Shown here piece after piece: positions 1 through 8,396 of a DNA stretch of 43,358 nt. Each line of letters opens with the position of its first letter. The stretch's first letter is position 1. Source of the stretch: Candidatus Latescibacterota bacterium (lineage in GTDB: Bacteria > Krumholzibacteriota > Krumholzibacteriia > G020349025). The stretch spans positions 2,808,928-2,852,285 of the forward strand of contig CP070763.1 in assembly GCA_020349025.1 (NCBI GenBank), in the 5' to 3' direction. The translations under genes and the position numbers were made by a program. The notes beneath the pieces were generated by a model. It did no database searches and was not told the origin of the DNA. It was given only the letters and a program-made list of their open reading frames with translations.

Positions 1-201
1 GCTCGCAGCCCATTCCTCCGCAGGCAGGTAGGAAGCGTCGGGCTCGGGACGAGCGTAGCTGTGTCCCTCCTCGTGCGCCGTTGGATGTGGGTGGAGGCCA
101 GGGACGTAGCGATACGCAGGCAGCTCCCGGTGTGGAGCGTAACGCGGCGGCAGCTCCTCCTCGCGCGGCGGCGCAATCCCGTTCAATTCTGGCTCGCTCA
201 T
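1..201 (-). CDS. DUF309 family protein, N-terminal part (cut by window edge)
   Basis: Reading leftwards from an ATG at 201 gives 67 codons open to the window edge, so only the N-terminus is visible. The peptide has an acidic, proline-rich start and then the segment YRYVPGLHPHP followed by EEGHSY. From memory, this PG-x-HPHP-x(5)-GHSY pattern is the leader that precedes the helical DUF309 domain in many proteins; the domain itself lies outside the window. The biochemical function of DUF309 is unknown. The gene lies 71 bp downstream of the uridine phosphorylase gene on the same strand and may be co-transcribed with it. The family call rests on the leader motif only. Confidence 0.6.
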   Translation of the reverse strand, partial: MSEPELNGIAPPREEELPPRYAPHRELPAYRYVPGLHPHPTAHEEGHSYARPEPDASYLPAEEWAAS

Positions 202-272
202 CGACCCGCCTCGTCGGAGTGCGAGGTCCGCAATGCAATCGGGAAGAGCCAAAGCGGGCGTAGCAACGAAAC

Positions 273-1034
273 TCACGAAGGCTTGGATGCGGAATCCTGG
301 ATCAGCAGACGGATGGCGTCGACCGCGATCTCGATGACACGATCCAATCCGGCGGCGAACTGCGGTCCCGCCTGCACACGCCCCGAATCGCTCCATTCCT
401 CACGCAGCGCCAGGATGCATCCGGTGCGAAGAGCGCGCAGACGCCCCACGACGAAGAGCGTGGCGGCCTCCATCTCGACGCAGAGCACACCGGCTCGCCG
501 CAGCATCGCGGCGCGCTCTTCGGCCTCCCTCGTGCCGCGCCAGCTGGAGGCGTAGTACGCGTCGGAAGACTCGACGACGCCGACATGGTGCGGATGCTCG
601 GCACGGCGCGCCGCACGCCGCAACGCATCCATGACCTCGACATCCGCCACGGCCGGGTAGCCGGGCTCGATGTAGGCAGAGGAGGTGCCATCGCTCCGCA
701 ACGCCGCTTGTGCGATGATTGCGTCACCGAGTCGTGGCCCGGGGCCCACCGCACCGCTCGTGCCAACACGCACGATCGTGTGCACGCCTGCGCTGCGCAG
801 CTCCTCGATGCCGATGGCGACCGCAGGACACCCCATGCCGGAGGACATCACCGACACCGCCGTGCCGTCGAGCGTGCCCGTCATGGTGCGGTACTCACGG
901 TTTTCGGCAACGACGCGCGCCTCGTCGAGATGCCGTGCGATGCGCTCGACGCGTTCGCGATCGCCCGGCAGCAGCACGTAGCGCCCGACATCCTCGGGCC
1001 GCACGCGGATGTGATATCGCGGATCTTCAGTCAT
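273..1034 (-). CDS. udp: Uridine phosphorylase / nucleoside phosphorylase
   Basis: This is a cytoplasmic enzyme of the PNP/UDP phosphorylase superfamily, which splits uridine (or a related nucleoside) with phosphate to a free base and ribose-1-phosphate in pyrimidine salvage. The 253-residue product has the family's early LLPGDRERV loop near residue 22, the phosphate-binding region RVGTSGAVG in the middle, and the VEMEAATLF segment that contacts ribose near residue 190. Length matches the family (about 250). The ATG at 1034 was preferred to a start 14 codons upstream because homologous sequence begins with the short polar leader TEDPRYHIRV. Exact substrate (uridine or purine nucleoside) cannot be fixed by eye. 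Uridine is favoured by overall similarity and by preT and preA, which act on uracil or thymine, elsewhere in the window. Confidence 0.85.
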   Translation of the reverse strand: MTEDPRYHIRVRPEDVGRYVLLPGDRERVERIARHLDEARVVAENREYRTMTGTLDGTAVSVMSSGMGCPAVAIGIEELRSAGVHTIVRVGTSGAVGPGPRLGDAIIAQAALRSDGTSSAYIEPGYPAVADVEVMDALRRAARRAEHPHHVGVVESSDAYYASSWRGTREAEERAAMLRRAGVLCVEMEAATLFVVGRLRALRTGCILALREEWSDSGRVQAGPQFAAGLDRVIEIAVDAIRLLIQDSASKPS

Positions 1035-1088
1035 GCCGGCGAGTGTGCCCGAGCCCAAAGCGGGCGTCAACGCCATCCGCGGTCTGGC

Positions 1089-1094
1089 TATACT
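1089..1094 (+). promoter_or_regulatory. Possible -10 element upstream of the thioredoxin-fold gene
   Basis: TATACT matches the -10 consensus at 5 of 6 positions and lies about 85 bp before the proposed start of the rightward gene, in the gap between two divergent genes. No good -35 is visible at 17 bp spacing. The assignment is tentative. Confidence 0.3.
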
Positions 1095-1179
1095 CGCCTC
1101 TGCCGACGACCTGCGTCCGCCGCTCGACGGGAAGCCGTGACTCGTTCACACGGCCACATCTGAGTCCGAGGAGAACCGC

Positions 1180-2880
1180 CTGGCATCGGGACGTTCCATA
1201 CAGCGACGAAGTCTCTGGGGTGCGCTGGCGCTCGTGGTGCTCGTCGTTGCAGCTGCGATCGTGCGTCGCGGCGGCGAGAACGGATCGGAACCGGTGCGTG
1301 CGCCGCTCCCGCGGACACCGGCACGGCTCGACGAGCGCTTCACGGTCCCTCGCGACACGATCCCCATTGCCTGGCACCCGTGGTCGAGTGCGCTTTTCGC
1401 ACGCGCGCAGCGTGAGCGGACGCCGGTCGTGGCGTTGCTCGACGCGGCGTGGTGCGAGAGCTGCCAGCTCTATGCAGCAACTCTCGCCAGCTCGCGTGCA
1501 GCGCGCGCCGCGCTGGAGAACGATGTCCTCGCAGTGCGCGTCGATGTCGACCGTCGTCCCGACGTCCACGCGCGCTACCACGTGACGTTCGACACGCTCC
1601 CCACGCTCATCTTCCTCGATCCGGATGGTGGCGTCTGGGACCTCACCGATGCGCAGCAACCCTCCGAGCTGGTCGACGCGATCGCGGAGCTGCGCCGGAG
1701 CCGGCAACCGCGAGCAGATCCGGAGTTGGAGTGGCTCAGCCAGGCCGCGGCGACCCGACGCCACGCGCCCACACCTCGCGCGGGGCGAGTCCCGGCAGCC
1801 GAGGCCGACTCGCTGGTGACGGAAATCGTCGGCTCGCTCGTCGACGCGTGGCCGCACGCCGAGGAGGTGCTGGAGCTCGACACACCGCTCCTGGAGTGGG
1901 ACGTGATGCGGTTCCTGCGCCGCCACGTGGAGCGTCGCGCCTCACCCCTCTCGCGGCGGCTTTTCCTGCAGGGGCTACGACAGGTGGTGGCGGCACCGCT
2001 CTTCCGCGACGGCAGCATCCTCCGCGAGGTGGAAGGCGCCGAGGATCGCGTCGCGCGCGCGCGATTCCTCGAAACCAACGCCACCCTCCTCGATCATTTT
2101 CGTCTGGCGGCGGAGTGGTCGGGCGAAGATCTCTACGCGGAGGCGGCGCGCCGAGTCGAGCGCTTCCTGATCGATACGCTTTTCAACGCCGATGCGGGGC
2201 TCTTCTGCGACGCGCAGGGCACGATCGTGCTCGACGAAAACGGCTGGCCGCTGCTTCGAGGCAGCGAGCACGCCCGCATGGGTGAGCATCTGCGCAGCGA
2301 GGGGCTCGAGCCGCATGTCGTTCCGGTCTTCACCATCCCCGGGAACGCGCGGGCTCTCGTGGCCCTGCGTGAGAAGGAGCTCGTGGAGCCGGCGCTCGCG
2401 CGCCTGTGGGAGCAGGTGGAGCGTCGGGGGTACGTGCCGCACGACCTCACGCTCGACGCGGCGGGTGTGCTGCAAGCGTCGCGGTTCGAGTTTCTCCAGG
2501 ACGTCGTCGAGCTGGGAGACGCAATTCTGGCGCTGCGACCGCATCTTACGCAGAGCGACCTTTGGCTCGCGCGCTGTCGCACTCTGGCGGATGCTCTCCT
2601 CGCACGCTTCCGTTCTCCAGAAGAAGTGCTGCTTCTCGACGCGCCGTACGCCGAACGTCCGCGCACACCGGCACGCATGCGTGTGCCTCTCACACCGATC
2701 ACCGTGAATGCGCGTGCAGTCGAGTTTCTCCTCCAGCTTGGAGCAGAAACGGGGGAGGAGCGCTACCGTGCCGCAGCCCTTCAGCTACTCCGGGCCTGCG
2801 TGCTCGCTCTCGAGTCGGCGAGCGTGTGGGAAGCGACCGAGGTGGGAAGTGCGATCCTCTGCGGGCGCGCCACGCAGTAG
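1180..2880 (+). CDS. Membrane-anchored thioredoxin-fold protein with YyaL-like C-terminal domain
   Basis: The protein has an N-terminal anchor (basic residues followed by a run of Leu/Val/Ala), then a thioredoxin-like domain with a WCESC redox motif and the cis-Pro region TLPTLIFLDPDG. The remaining roughly 400 residues resemble the alpha/alpha-barrel half of YyaL/spermatogenesis-associated protein 20 homologues, for example the segment DTLFNADAGLFCD. It is probably exported or anchored facing the periplasm; the reaction is unknown. Start: the frame has no ATG, GTG or TTG between its upstream stop (1138) and GTG 1234, yet the sequence from 1180 encodes the basic flank of the anchor. GAGGAG (1168-1173) lies six bases before a CTG at 1180, so I chose CTG. 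GTG 1234 is the conventional alternative and would cut into the anchor. Confidence 0.7.
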   Translation: MASGRSIQRRSLWGALALVVLVVAAAIVRRGGENGSEPVRAPLPRTPARLDERFTVPRDTIPIAWHPWSSALFARAQRERTPVVALLDAAWCESCQLYAATLASSRAARAALENDVLAVRVDVDRRPDVHARYHVTFDTLPTLIFLDPDGGVWDLTDAQQPSELVDAIAELRRSRQPRADPELEWLSQAAATRRHAPTPRAGRVPAAEADSLVTEIVGSLVDAWPHAEEVLELDTPLLEWDVMRFLRRHVERRASPLSRRLFLQGLRQVVAAPLFRDGSILREVEGAEDRVARARFLETNATLLDHFRLAAEWSGEDLYAEAARRVERFLIDTLFNADAGLFCDAQGTIVLDENGWPLLRGSEHARMGEHLRSEGLEPHVVPVFTIPGNARALVALREKELVEPALARLWEQVERRGYVPHDLTLDAAGVLQASRFEFLQDVVELGDAILALRPHLTQSDLWLARCRTLADALLARFRSPEEVLLLDAPYAERPRTPARMRVPLTPITVNARAVEFLLQLGAETGEERYRAAALQLLRACVLALESASVWEATEVGSAILCGRATQ

Positions 2881-2928
2881 GACGCCAAAACGCGCGCGCC
2901 TCGGAGAACTCCTCGGGATGGATCGAGA

Positions 2929-3252
2929 TCAGACTGCGAACGACTTGCCGCAGCCGCAGCTGCCGCTCGAGTTCGGGTTCGTGAACTTGAAGCCCGCGCC
3001 GTTGAGGTCTTCGGTGTAGTCGATTCCGACGCCCATCAGATACACGGAGCTCATCGGATCGATGACGATGTCGAAGCCGTCGTGCGCAACGACCGTGTCA
3101 TCCTCCTGCTTGTCGTCGAAGGCGAAGGAGTACTGGAACCCGGCACATCCACCACCCTGCACGTAGAGGCGCAGCGCCTTCCCGGCGGCTTGCGCGTCGC
3201 TGTCGAGGATCTCCTTGATGCGCGTTGCAGCTGCTTCCGTCAGCGTGACCAT
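2929..3252 (-). CDS. IscA/ErpA-type iron-sulfur cluster carrier (HesB family)
   Basis: A 107-residue A-type carrier that accepts Fe-S clusters from the assembly scaffold and delivers them to apo-proteins in the cytoplasm. The three conserved cysteines are visible: C36 in GGGCAGF and C99/C101 in the C-terminal SCGCGKSF. Length fits the family (105-120). The ATG at 3252 begins the standard MVTLTEAAATRI start. It lies 41 bp downstream of a MerR-type regulator on the same strand, which suggests a two-gene operon. The window contains several Fe-S client proteins (SdhB, PreT, PreA). Whether it is closer to IscA, ErpA or SufA cannot be decided without alignment. Confidence 0.92.
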   Translation of the reverse strand: MVTLTEAAATRIKEILDSDAQAAGKALRLYVQGGGCAGFQYSFAFDDKQEDDTVVAHDGFDIVIDPMSSVYLMGVGIDYTEDLNGAGFKFTNPNSSGSCGCGKSFAV

Positions 3253-3293
3253 CGTCGACAGGCTCCCGTCTTTGAGATCGAATGCGGCTTGAT

Positions 3294-3719
3294 TCAGTGC
3301 GTCGCCGAGCCCGGCCGCGCCCGCAACGCCATCACCGACCGGTAGTACCCACACTGTTTGCACTCGTCGCTGGCGCGACCTTGCAGGATCTCGCCGACCT
3401 CGCGTGCTGCCGATTCGCAGTCGAAGTGGCCCGGGCTCACGTCGCGGACGGCTCGCATCGCGCAGTTCCGCAACGCCCAGCAAGGCAGGTGGTGCAGGAA
3501 GGCGCGAATGCCGGCGAGGCTCACGCCTCCACGATGGTTGATCTCGCGGATGCACCCGAGCCAGCGCAGGTCGTCGTCGGAGTAGCGCCTCTGATGCCCG
3601 CGGCGCTGCGGGACCAGAAGGCCCAGACGCTCGTACAACATCAACGTGCGCGGGTGCAGCCCCACGCGCCGCGAGGCTTCCGAGATGCGATAACGCGGTG
3701 TTGCGGAAATCGTCTGCAC
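3294..3719 (-). CDS. MerR-family transcriptional regulator with Cys-rich C-terminus
   Basis: The 141-residue protein has an N-terminal winged helix of MerR type: YRISEASRRVGLHPRTLMLYE, then an RRYSDDDLRWL wing and second helix. The HPRTL variant is like HspR/CueR-type regulators. The C-terminal half is rich in cysteine: one in the linker (LGC), a C-x5-C pair (CWALRNC), one in FDC and a C-x2-C pair (ECKQC). These could bind a metal or an Fe-S cluster, but the spacing is not that of SoxR. Start: GTG at 3719 has CGGAG four bases upstream and lies about 19 nt after the predicted transcription start. A TTG at 3746 would place the start on the -10 element. It sits directly upstream of the IscA-like gene and probably controls it and itself. 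Confidence 0.85.
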   Translation of the reverse strand: MQTISATPRYRISEASRRVGLHPRTLMLYERLGLLVPQRRGHQRRYSDDDLRWLGCIREINHRGGVSLAGIRAFLHHLPCWALRNCAMRAVRDVSPGHFDCESAAREVGEILQGRASDECKQCGYYRSVMALRARPGSATH

Positions 3720-3744
3720 GGCACTCCGTTCCAATTCTGCTGAC

Positions 3745-3774
3745 AATCTACGGTGTGACAGCGAATACTGTCAA
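3745..3774 (-). promoter_or_regulatory. Promoter and dyad operator of the merR-iscA unit
   Basis: On the minus strand a perfect -35 TTGACA (3774-3769) is followed, 18 bp later, by TAGATT (3750-3745). Overlapping the -35 and spacer is a perfect inverted repeat, TGACAG-N6-CTGTCA (3756-3773). MerR regulators bind dyads between the -35 and -10 of promoters with lengthened spacers, so this is a likely autoregulatory operator. The regulator identity is inferred from position. Confidence 0.65.
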
Positions 3775-3900
3775 GTTCGCCGCTCAGGCTTGCTCCAGCC
3801 CTGCACCAGGCGCGTCGGAGCGCCCGGGGCCAAGGTGCAGTGCGCCACCCCACCCACTCCGCGGCTTGCCGACGCGCCGCCGCTGCGGTCGACCCCGCTC

Positions 3901-3927
3901 GGCACACGCGGCACATGCGGCACACGC
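3901..3927. repeat. Three tandem 9-bp repeats (GGCACAYGC)
   Basis: Copies are GGCACACGC, GGCACATGC and GGCACACGC, head to tail. They lie in non-coding DNA. They are too short and too few for a CRISPR and no function is evident. Confidence 0.8.
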
Positions 3928-4143
3928 AAAGCGGATTTTCATCACGGCGTCGTCTGAACGCACGAGATCGCGACGTGCGACCCGGCGTTTCGTTCCTGGT
4001 CTACGACGCTTCATCCTTCGCCCGTGATTCCTACGTGGCATCCGTTCAGCATCCCGAAGTTCGCCACGACGTTCCGTGACCTCGATTGAACTTGACAGGC
4101 ATTGAACGCCGTACGAAGCTTCACCCGTCAACTCGTGCAGCAT

Positions 4144-4200
4144 CTTGCAACAGCGTGCTGCAAGCCGCTGGAAGTTCTCCTGTCGCTTTGCAGCGACAGG
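4144..4200 (+). promoter_or_regulatory. Two hairpins in the leader of the S8 protease gene
   Basis: The first pairs CTTGCA (4144-4149) with TGCAAG (4159-4164). The second pairs CCTGTCGCT (4179-4187) with AGCGACAGG (4192-4200) across a 4-nt loop, a perfect 9-bp stem ending 89 bp before the ATG. No T-tract follows, so this is more likely an RNA leader structure than a terminator. Role unknown. Confidence 0.45.
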
Positions 4201-4289
4201 TCTTCGGCGACGTCTACGTTCGACACACCGGCTAATCCCTTTCGCACCCGGTCCGCTTCTTTGAGAACACCACATGAGGAGATGGGAAC

Positions 4290-6941
4290 ATGCACAACAC
4301 GAGGCGCCTCTTCTGCACAGCAACGGTCGTCCTGGCTGTGCTTCTGCTGCCGATGTTCGCCATGGCGCAGCAGGAGGGGCTCGAGCTGCGGCGGGACTTG
4401 GGTCGCAACCCTCGGACACTCCAGCCCAGCCCCGACGTCGACATCCTCATCGCCACCTCCAAGCCGTACGACGAGGTCATCCAACGGATCCGGGCCGTTG
4501 GGGGTGCCGTGCGCTACGAATACGAGAACATCGACGCGGTTGCGGCCACGATCCCGGCGATCCAGCTGGACAACTTCAGGAACTTGCCGGAGATCGATGC
4601 GATCGAAAAGGACCACCGGATCTCCCTCGACACCATTCGCGGTGACTTCGAAGACGGCAGCATGGGTCCCGCGACACACACGTACGATATCGACGCCTCG
4701 GAGCTGAGCGGCGACGTCGTGGGCTTCACCGAGGTGGCGCCGGACGGCTACTTCCCCACGGAGGTCGACGCCATGCGCGCGTCCGACTTCTGGAACGCGA
4801 CGGGCCATCTAGGCGAAGGCGTGATCGTCGGCATCATGGACAGCGGTACGGCCGATGTCCCGGCGATCGGCGGCCGCGTGATCGGCGGCGAGAGCTTCCT
4901 CTGGGCCAACCCGCCGCTCGACGATGGTCTTCCGGCCAACAGCCCCCTGAACGGCTCACACGGAACCTGGGTCGCCACAACGCTCGGCGCAAACGTGATC
5001 TTCGGCTTCTTCTCGGCGAGCTCTTTCGTGCAGGCGATCAAGAACTACATTCCGGAAGCCGTGCTTCCCGACTTCTTTGGCCCCGGAATCGACGGCGTCC
5101 CGATGGTGGGACCGGCGCCCGAAGCGGAGTTCTTTGCTCTCAAGGTTTTCAACGTCAACGGCCAGACCTCGAACAGCATCCTCCTCGCTTGTTTCGACCG
5201 CGCGATCGAGCTGAAGCAGCTCTACGACCAGGGGGACCCGGCCGGCGTGGACCTGCGCGTCCTCAACGGCTCCTTCAGCGGTGCAAGCCTCTACGCCGCC
5301 GACGACCCCTTCTTCGCCGGGATGATCGCGGCCGTGAACGGCGCCGGGATCGTCACCTGCTTCTCGGCAAGCAACACGGGCCCCGCCACGCTGACGGGTC
5401 GTGACCCGGGTTCGGCTCGCAACACGCTGACGGTGGGCTCCACGAGCATCGCGGCGTACGAGCGCATCCTGCGCGACGTGCAGTTCGGACCAGGCTTCGG
5501 CGCCATGTGGCGCGCGACCGACGGGCATCAAGTCGCCGAGTCGAGCGCACGCGGGCCGACGGCCGACGGTCGTTGGGACCCTGACATCGTCGCTCCCGGC
5601 GCCAATGTTCTTGCGCAGGGTGCGAGTGGGAGCATCAATATCGTCAGCGGCACCTCTTTCTCGGCACCGAACGTCGCCGGGTGCGCGGCGCTCCTGATCT
5701 CGAACAATCCGAGCATGACACCGGACGAGGTGCGCGGGAAGCTCCTGAACGGTGCCAACCCGAATCTCCTGGACGACAATCCAACGACCGAGGATCAGGG
5801 CTTCGGGTTCGTCGACGCGTTCGCGGCGCTGAGCGCTTCGAACGCGAACCCACCCGACGTGGGCGCGGAGTTCGAGGATGTCGCGGACAACATCGCGGCG
5901 CTCGGATTCATGATCACGGACGAAGATCACTTCATGCATACGACCGACTGGCTGGTACCGGGAGAAGGGCACGAGATCTTCATCGAGATCTCGCAACCGC
6001 ACACTGCCTTGAGCGTGTCGATCAGCGTGGAGCAGGAGAACGATCCGACGAACCAGAACGCGCTGTTCGGGGACACGGGCCTCTTCTCCATGACGAACTC
6101 GTGGACCCACTTCGGCGCCTACTACACCGTCCAGCTGGTGCCGACTGCGACCGCGATCTCGATTTCCGAGTCGGATCTCGATTTCGGGCTCGTCCGGATC
6201 AACCTGGCGGCGGACGACGACAACCTGGGTCGCGTGCGTCTCACCGCCGTCGTCGACAAGGAGAGGGGTTCACCGGTTGCGAGCCAGCACAGGATCGCGA
6301 AGGGAAAGGTGGGCCAGAGCGAAACCGACGTGCACACGTTCGAGGTGCCGATGGGGCTCAGCGATCTCACGCTCTATCTGTCGTGGGGCAACGGCTGGAA
6401 CAAGTGGCCGACGAACGATCTCGATCTGATTCTGGTCGACCCGAACGGCGACTTCGACTTCGCGGGTGCCACGCTCGCGGCACCGGAGCGGGTGTTCCTG
6501 GAGAATCCAACGCCGGGCGTGTGGACTGCGTTCGTTCAGGGCTTCACCGTCTGGCCGAACGAGAGCGGCAACGCCACGGAGCCCTACAAGTTGGCGTCCA
6601 GCTTCGATCTGGTTTCGAAGGCGTCGGGCGAGCGGGTGGCCGAACGCACCGATACGGCGCCCACGCGCTTCGACGTGGGGCAGAACTATCCGAACCCCTT
6701 CAACCCCAGCACGACGATCGCCTACGCGCTGCCCGAGGCATCCGATGTCACGGTCGAGATCTTCGACGTACGTGGAACGCGGATCGCCGAGCTCGTCAAC
6801 GAGCATCAGCAGCCGGGCTTCCACCGCGTCACCTGGCATGGCCTGAACCACTCCGGCGTCGCAGCACCTTCGGGTGTCTACTTCTACAAGGTGCGCGCCG
6901 GTGAGCAGGTCATGCAGAAGCGCATGATGCTGCTCAAATAG
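4290..6941 (+). CDS. Secreted subtilisin-like (S8) serine protease with C-terminal sorting domain
   Basis: The 883-residue protein starts with a signal peptide (basic start, Leu/Val core, cut near AMA-QQ). Next comes a region resembling the inhibitor I9 propeptide (about residues 45-115). The S8 catalytic domain has Asp184 (GIMDSGT), His224 (GSHGTWVA) and Ser456 (SGTSFSAPNVAG). Roughly residues 530-780 look like beta-sandwich domains of pre-peptidase C-terminal (PPC) type. The last about 90 residues are a FlgD-like/T9SS type A-like sorting domain starting QNYPNPFNPSTTI and ending in YFYKVRAG and a basic tail. It is probably exported and surface-attached or released, degrading external protein. 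The start is fixed by the signal peptide. A strong terminator follows, so the gene is probably monocistronic. Confidence 0.93.
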   Translation: MHNTRRLFCTATVVLAVLLLPMFAMAQQEGLELRRDLGRNPRTLQPSPDVDILIATSKPYDEVIQRIRAVGGAVRYEYENIDAVAATIPAIQLDNFRNLPEIDAIEKDHRISLDTIRGDFEDGSMGPATHTYDIDASELSGDVVGFTEVAPDGYFPTEVDAMRASDFWNATGHLGEGVIVGIMDSGTADVPAIGGRVIGGESFLWANPPLDDGLPANSPLNGSHGTWVATTLGANVIFGFFSASSFVQAIKNYIPEAVLPDFFGPGIDGVPMVGPAPEAEFFALKVFNVNGQTSNSILLACFDRAIELKQLYDQGDPAGVDLRVLNGSFSGASLYAADDPFFAGMIAAVNGAGIVTCFSASNTGPATLTGRDPGSARNTLTVGSTSIAAYERILRDVQFGPGFGAMWRATDGHQVAESSARGPTADGRWDPDIVAPGANVLAQGASGSINIVSGTSFSAPNVAGCAALLISNNPSMTPDEVRGKLLNGANPNLLDDNPTTEDQGFGFVDAFAALSASNANPPDVGAEFEDVADNIAALGFMITDEDHFMHTTDWLVPGEGHEIFIEISQPHTALSVSISVEQENDPTNQNALFGDTGLFSMTNSWTHFGAYYTVQLVPTATAISISESDLDFGLVRINLAADDDNLGRVRLTAVVDKERGSPVASQHRIAKGKVGQSETDVHTFEVPMGLSDLTLYLSWGNGWNKWPTNDLDLILVDPNGDFDFAGATLAAPERVFLENPTPGVWTAFVQGFTVWPNESGNATEPYKLASSFDLVSKASGERVAERTDTAPTRFDVGQNYPNPFNPSTTIAYALPEASDVTVEIFDVRGTRIAELVNEHQQPGFHRVTWHGLNHSGVAAPSGVYFYKVRAGEQVMQKRMMLLK

Positions 6942-6962
6942 AAGCCTGAAGCAAAACGCCAC

Positions 6963-6997
6963 AGAAGCCCGGGGGTGTTCACCACCCCCGGGCTTCT
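6963..6997. terminator. Strong intrinsic terminator hairpin
   Basis: A perfect 15-bp stem (6963-6977 with 6983-6997), GC-rich in the middle with an AGAAG/CTTCT base, encloses a 5-nt loop. It follows the S8 protease stop by 21 bp and precedes the end of the convergent folA gene. The AGAA on the opposite strand makes it usable in both directions. Confidence 0.85.
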
Positions 6998-7010
6998 TTC
7001 GCTGCGCACT

Positions 7011-7529
7011 CTACGATCGGGCTGCGCTGCGGCGCTCGAAGACGCTGAAGCTGTAGGCGTACGGGTTCTTTTCGTCGGCGGCGTGGTCGGCGCGCTCCAC
7101 CTCGTGCCAGGTATCGAAGTCGAGGGGAGGGAAACGCGTATCGCCGGTGACGTCGGCGTGGACGAAGGTCACGTAGAGACGATCGGCGCGGGGCAGGAAC
7201 GCGGCGTAGATCGCTGCGCCGCCGAGCACCATGACCTCGGGGTCGTCCGCCTGCACCGAGACTGCGGCGGCGCGAAGGGCATCGTCTGGCGTGTGCGCGA
7301 CGATGCATCCCGAGGCGCGAAAACCCTCCCGACGCGTCAAGACGATGTTCGTGCGACCGTCGAGCGGCTTGCCCCCGATCGAGTCCCAGGTCTTGCGCCC
7401 CATGATGACTGGATGGCCGAGTGTGAGGCGCCGGAAGTAGCGCAGGTCCGCTGGCATCCTCCATGGGAGGCCGCCATCCTTGCCGATGACACGATCCGGT
7501 GTCATCGCCACGACGAGTGAGACCCTCAT
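7011..7529 (-). CDS. folA: Dihydrofolate reductase
   Basis: Reduces dihydrofolate to tetrahydrofolate with NADPH, recycling the folate oxidised by thymidylate synthase. At 172 residues it is the usual size. Visible landmarks are the N-terminal VVAMTPDRVIGKDGGLPW (substrate loop with the Trp), the acidic residue region MPADLRYFRRLT, the NADPH-binding IMGRKTWDSIG and the LGGAAIY motif. It lies 72 bp downstream of thyA on the same strand, the classic thyA-folA pair, and the two are probably co-transcribed. It is terminated by the shared hairpin at 6963-6997. Confidence 0.96.
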   Translation of the reverse strand: MRVSLVVAMTPDRVIGKDGGLPWRMPADLRYFRRLTLGHPVIMGRKTWDSIGGKPLDGRTNIVLTRREGFRASGCIVAHTPDDALRAAAVSVQADDPEVMVLGGAAIYAAFLPRADRLYVTFVHADVTGDTRFPPLDFDTWHEVERADHAADEKNPYAYSFSVFERRSAARS

Positions 7530-7601
7530 GCGCGGCTCCCGGGTCTGGAGTTCGACGGCCTGCGGCTTGGTCGATGCGTCTGTCTCGTCACACGAACGGG
7601 C

Positions 7602-8396
7602 TCAGACTGCGATCGGCGCTTTGATTGCCGGATGGCACGTGTAGTCGCGCACCTCGATGTCTTCGTAACGGAAGTCGTCGAGCTCGCGAACCTCCGGATT
7701 GAGCCACAGCTTCGGCGCCGGATGCGGCGCACGCGACAGCTGCAGATCGGCCTGCTCCACATGGTTGCGATACAGGTGCGCGTCACCAAACGTGTGCACG
7801 AACTCGCCCGGCTGCAAACCAGTCACCTGTGCCACCATCAGCGTCAACATGGCATAAGAGGCGATGTTGAAGGGTACGCCCAGGAAGACGTCGGCGCTTC
7901 TCTGGTACAGCTGGCACGACAGGCGACCCTCGGCAACGTAGAACTGGAAGAGCGTGTGACATGGCGGCAGCGCCATCTCCTCGAGATCGCCCACGTTCCA
8001 CGCACTCACGAGCATCCGGCGCGAGTCGGGCGTGTCGCACAGCTGTCGAAGCACGTCACGCAACTGGTCGATCGTGCGTCCGTCGGATGCCCGCCAGGAG
8101 CGCCACTGGGCACCGTAGATCGGGCCCAGATCGCCGTCGGCCGCCGCCCACTCGTCCCAGATCGTGACGCCCCTCTGCTGCAGTGTGCGGACGTTCGTGT
8201 CCCCGGTCAGGAACCACAGCAGCTCGTGGATGACCGATTTGAAGTGCAGCTTCTTCGTGGTCACGGCGGGGAAGCCCGACCCCAGATCGAAGCGCATCTG
8301 ATAGCCGAAGACGCTGTACGTGCCGACGCCCGTACGGTCCTCTTTCAGCTTTCCCTTCTGGCGCACGTGTCGCAGAAGTTCCAGATACTGCTGCAT
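7602..8396 (-). CDS. thyA: Thymidylate synthase
   Basis: Converts dUMP to dTMP using methylene-tetrahydrofolate. The protein is 264 residues, the same length as the E. coli enzyme, with the folate-site [11 protein letters not shown] near residue 21, the catalytic Cys146 in [13 protein letters not shown], the dUMP-binding [18 protein letters not shown] and the C-terminal IKAPIAV. The ATG at 8396 gives the canonical [10 protein letters not shown] start. The frame stays open for 76 more codons upstream, but that stretch runs over the start of the divergent HAD gene and is low-complexity, so I reject it. It forms a unit with folA. Confidence 0.97.
   Translation of the reverse strand: MQQYLELLRHVRQKGKLKEDRTGVGTYSVFGYQMRFDLGSGFPAVTTKKLHFKSVIHELLWFLTGDTNVRTLQQRGVTIWDEWAAADGDLGPIYGAQWRSWRASDGRTIDQLRDVLRQLCDTPDSRRMLVSAWNVGDLEEMALPPCHTLFQFYVAEGRLSCQLYQRSADVFLGVPFNIASYAMLTLMVAQVTGLQPGEFVHTFGDAHLYRNHVEQADLQLSRAPHPAPKLWLNPEVRELDDFRYEDIEVRDYTCHPAIKAPIAV

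Larger units (their letters stand above)
3747..4289. other. Divergent intergenic region between merR and the S8 protease
   Basis: About 540 bp with no gene I can support. Apart from the merR promoter at its left end it contains three tandem copies of a 9-bp unit (3901-3927) and two small hairpins in the presumed leader of the protease. A TTGACA at 4091-4096 could be a -35 for the protease, but no good -10 follows at 16-18 bp. Confidence 0.5.

Noticed and set aside
3901..3927. Short tandem repeats considered as a CRISPR or iteron array
   Set aside because: Only three 9-bp copies with no spacers, and no cas or replication genes nearby.
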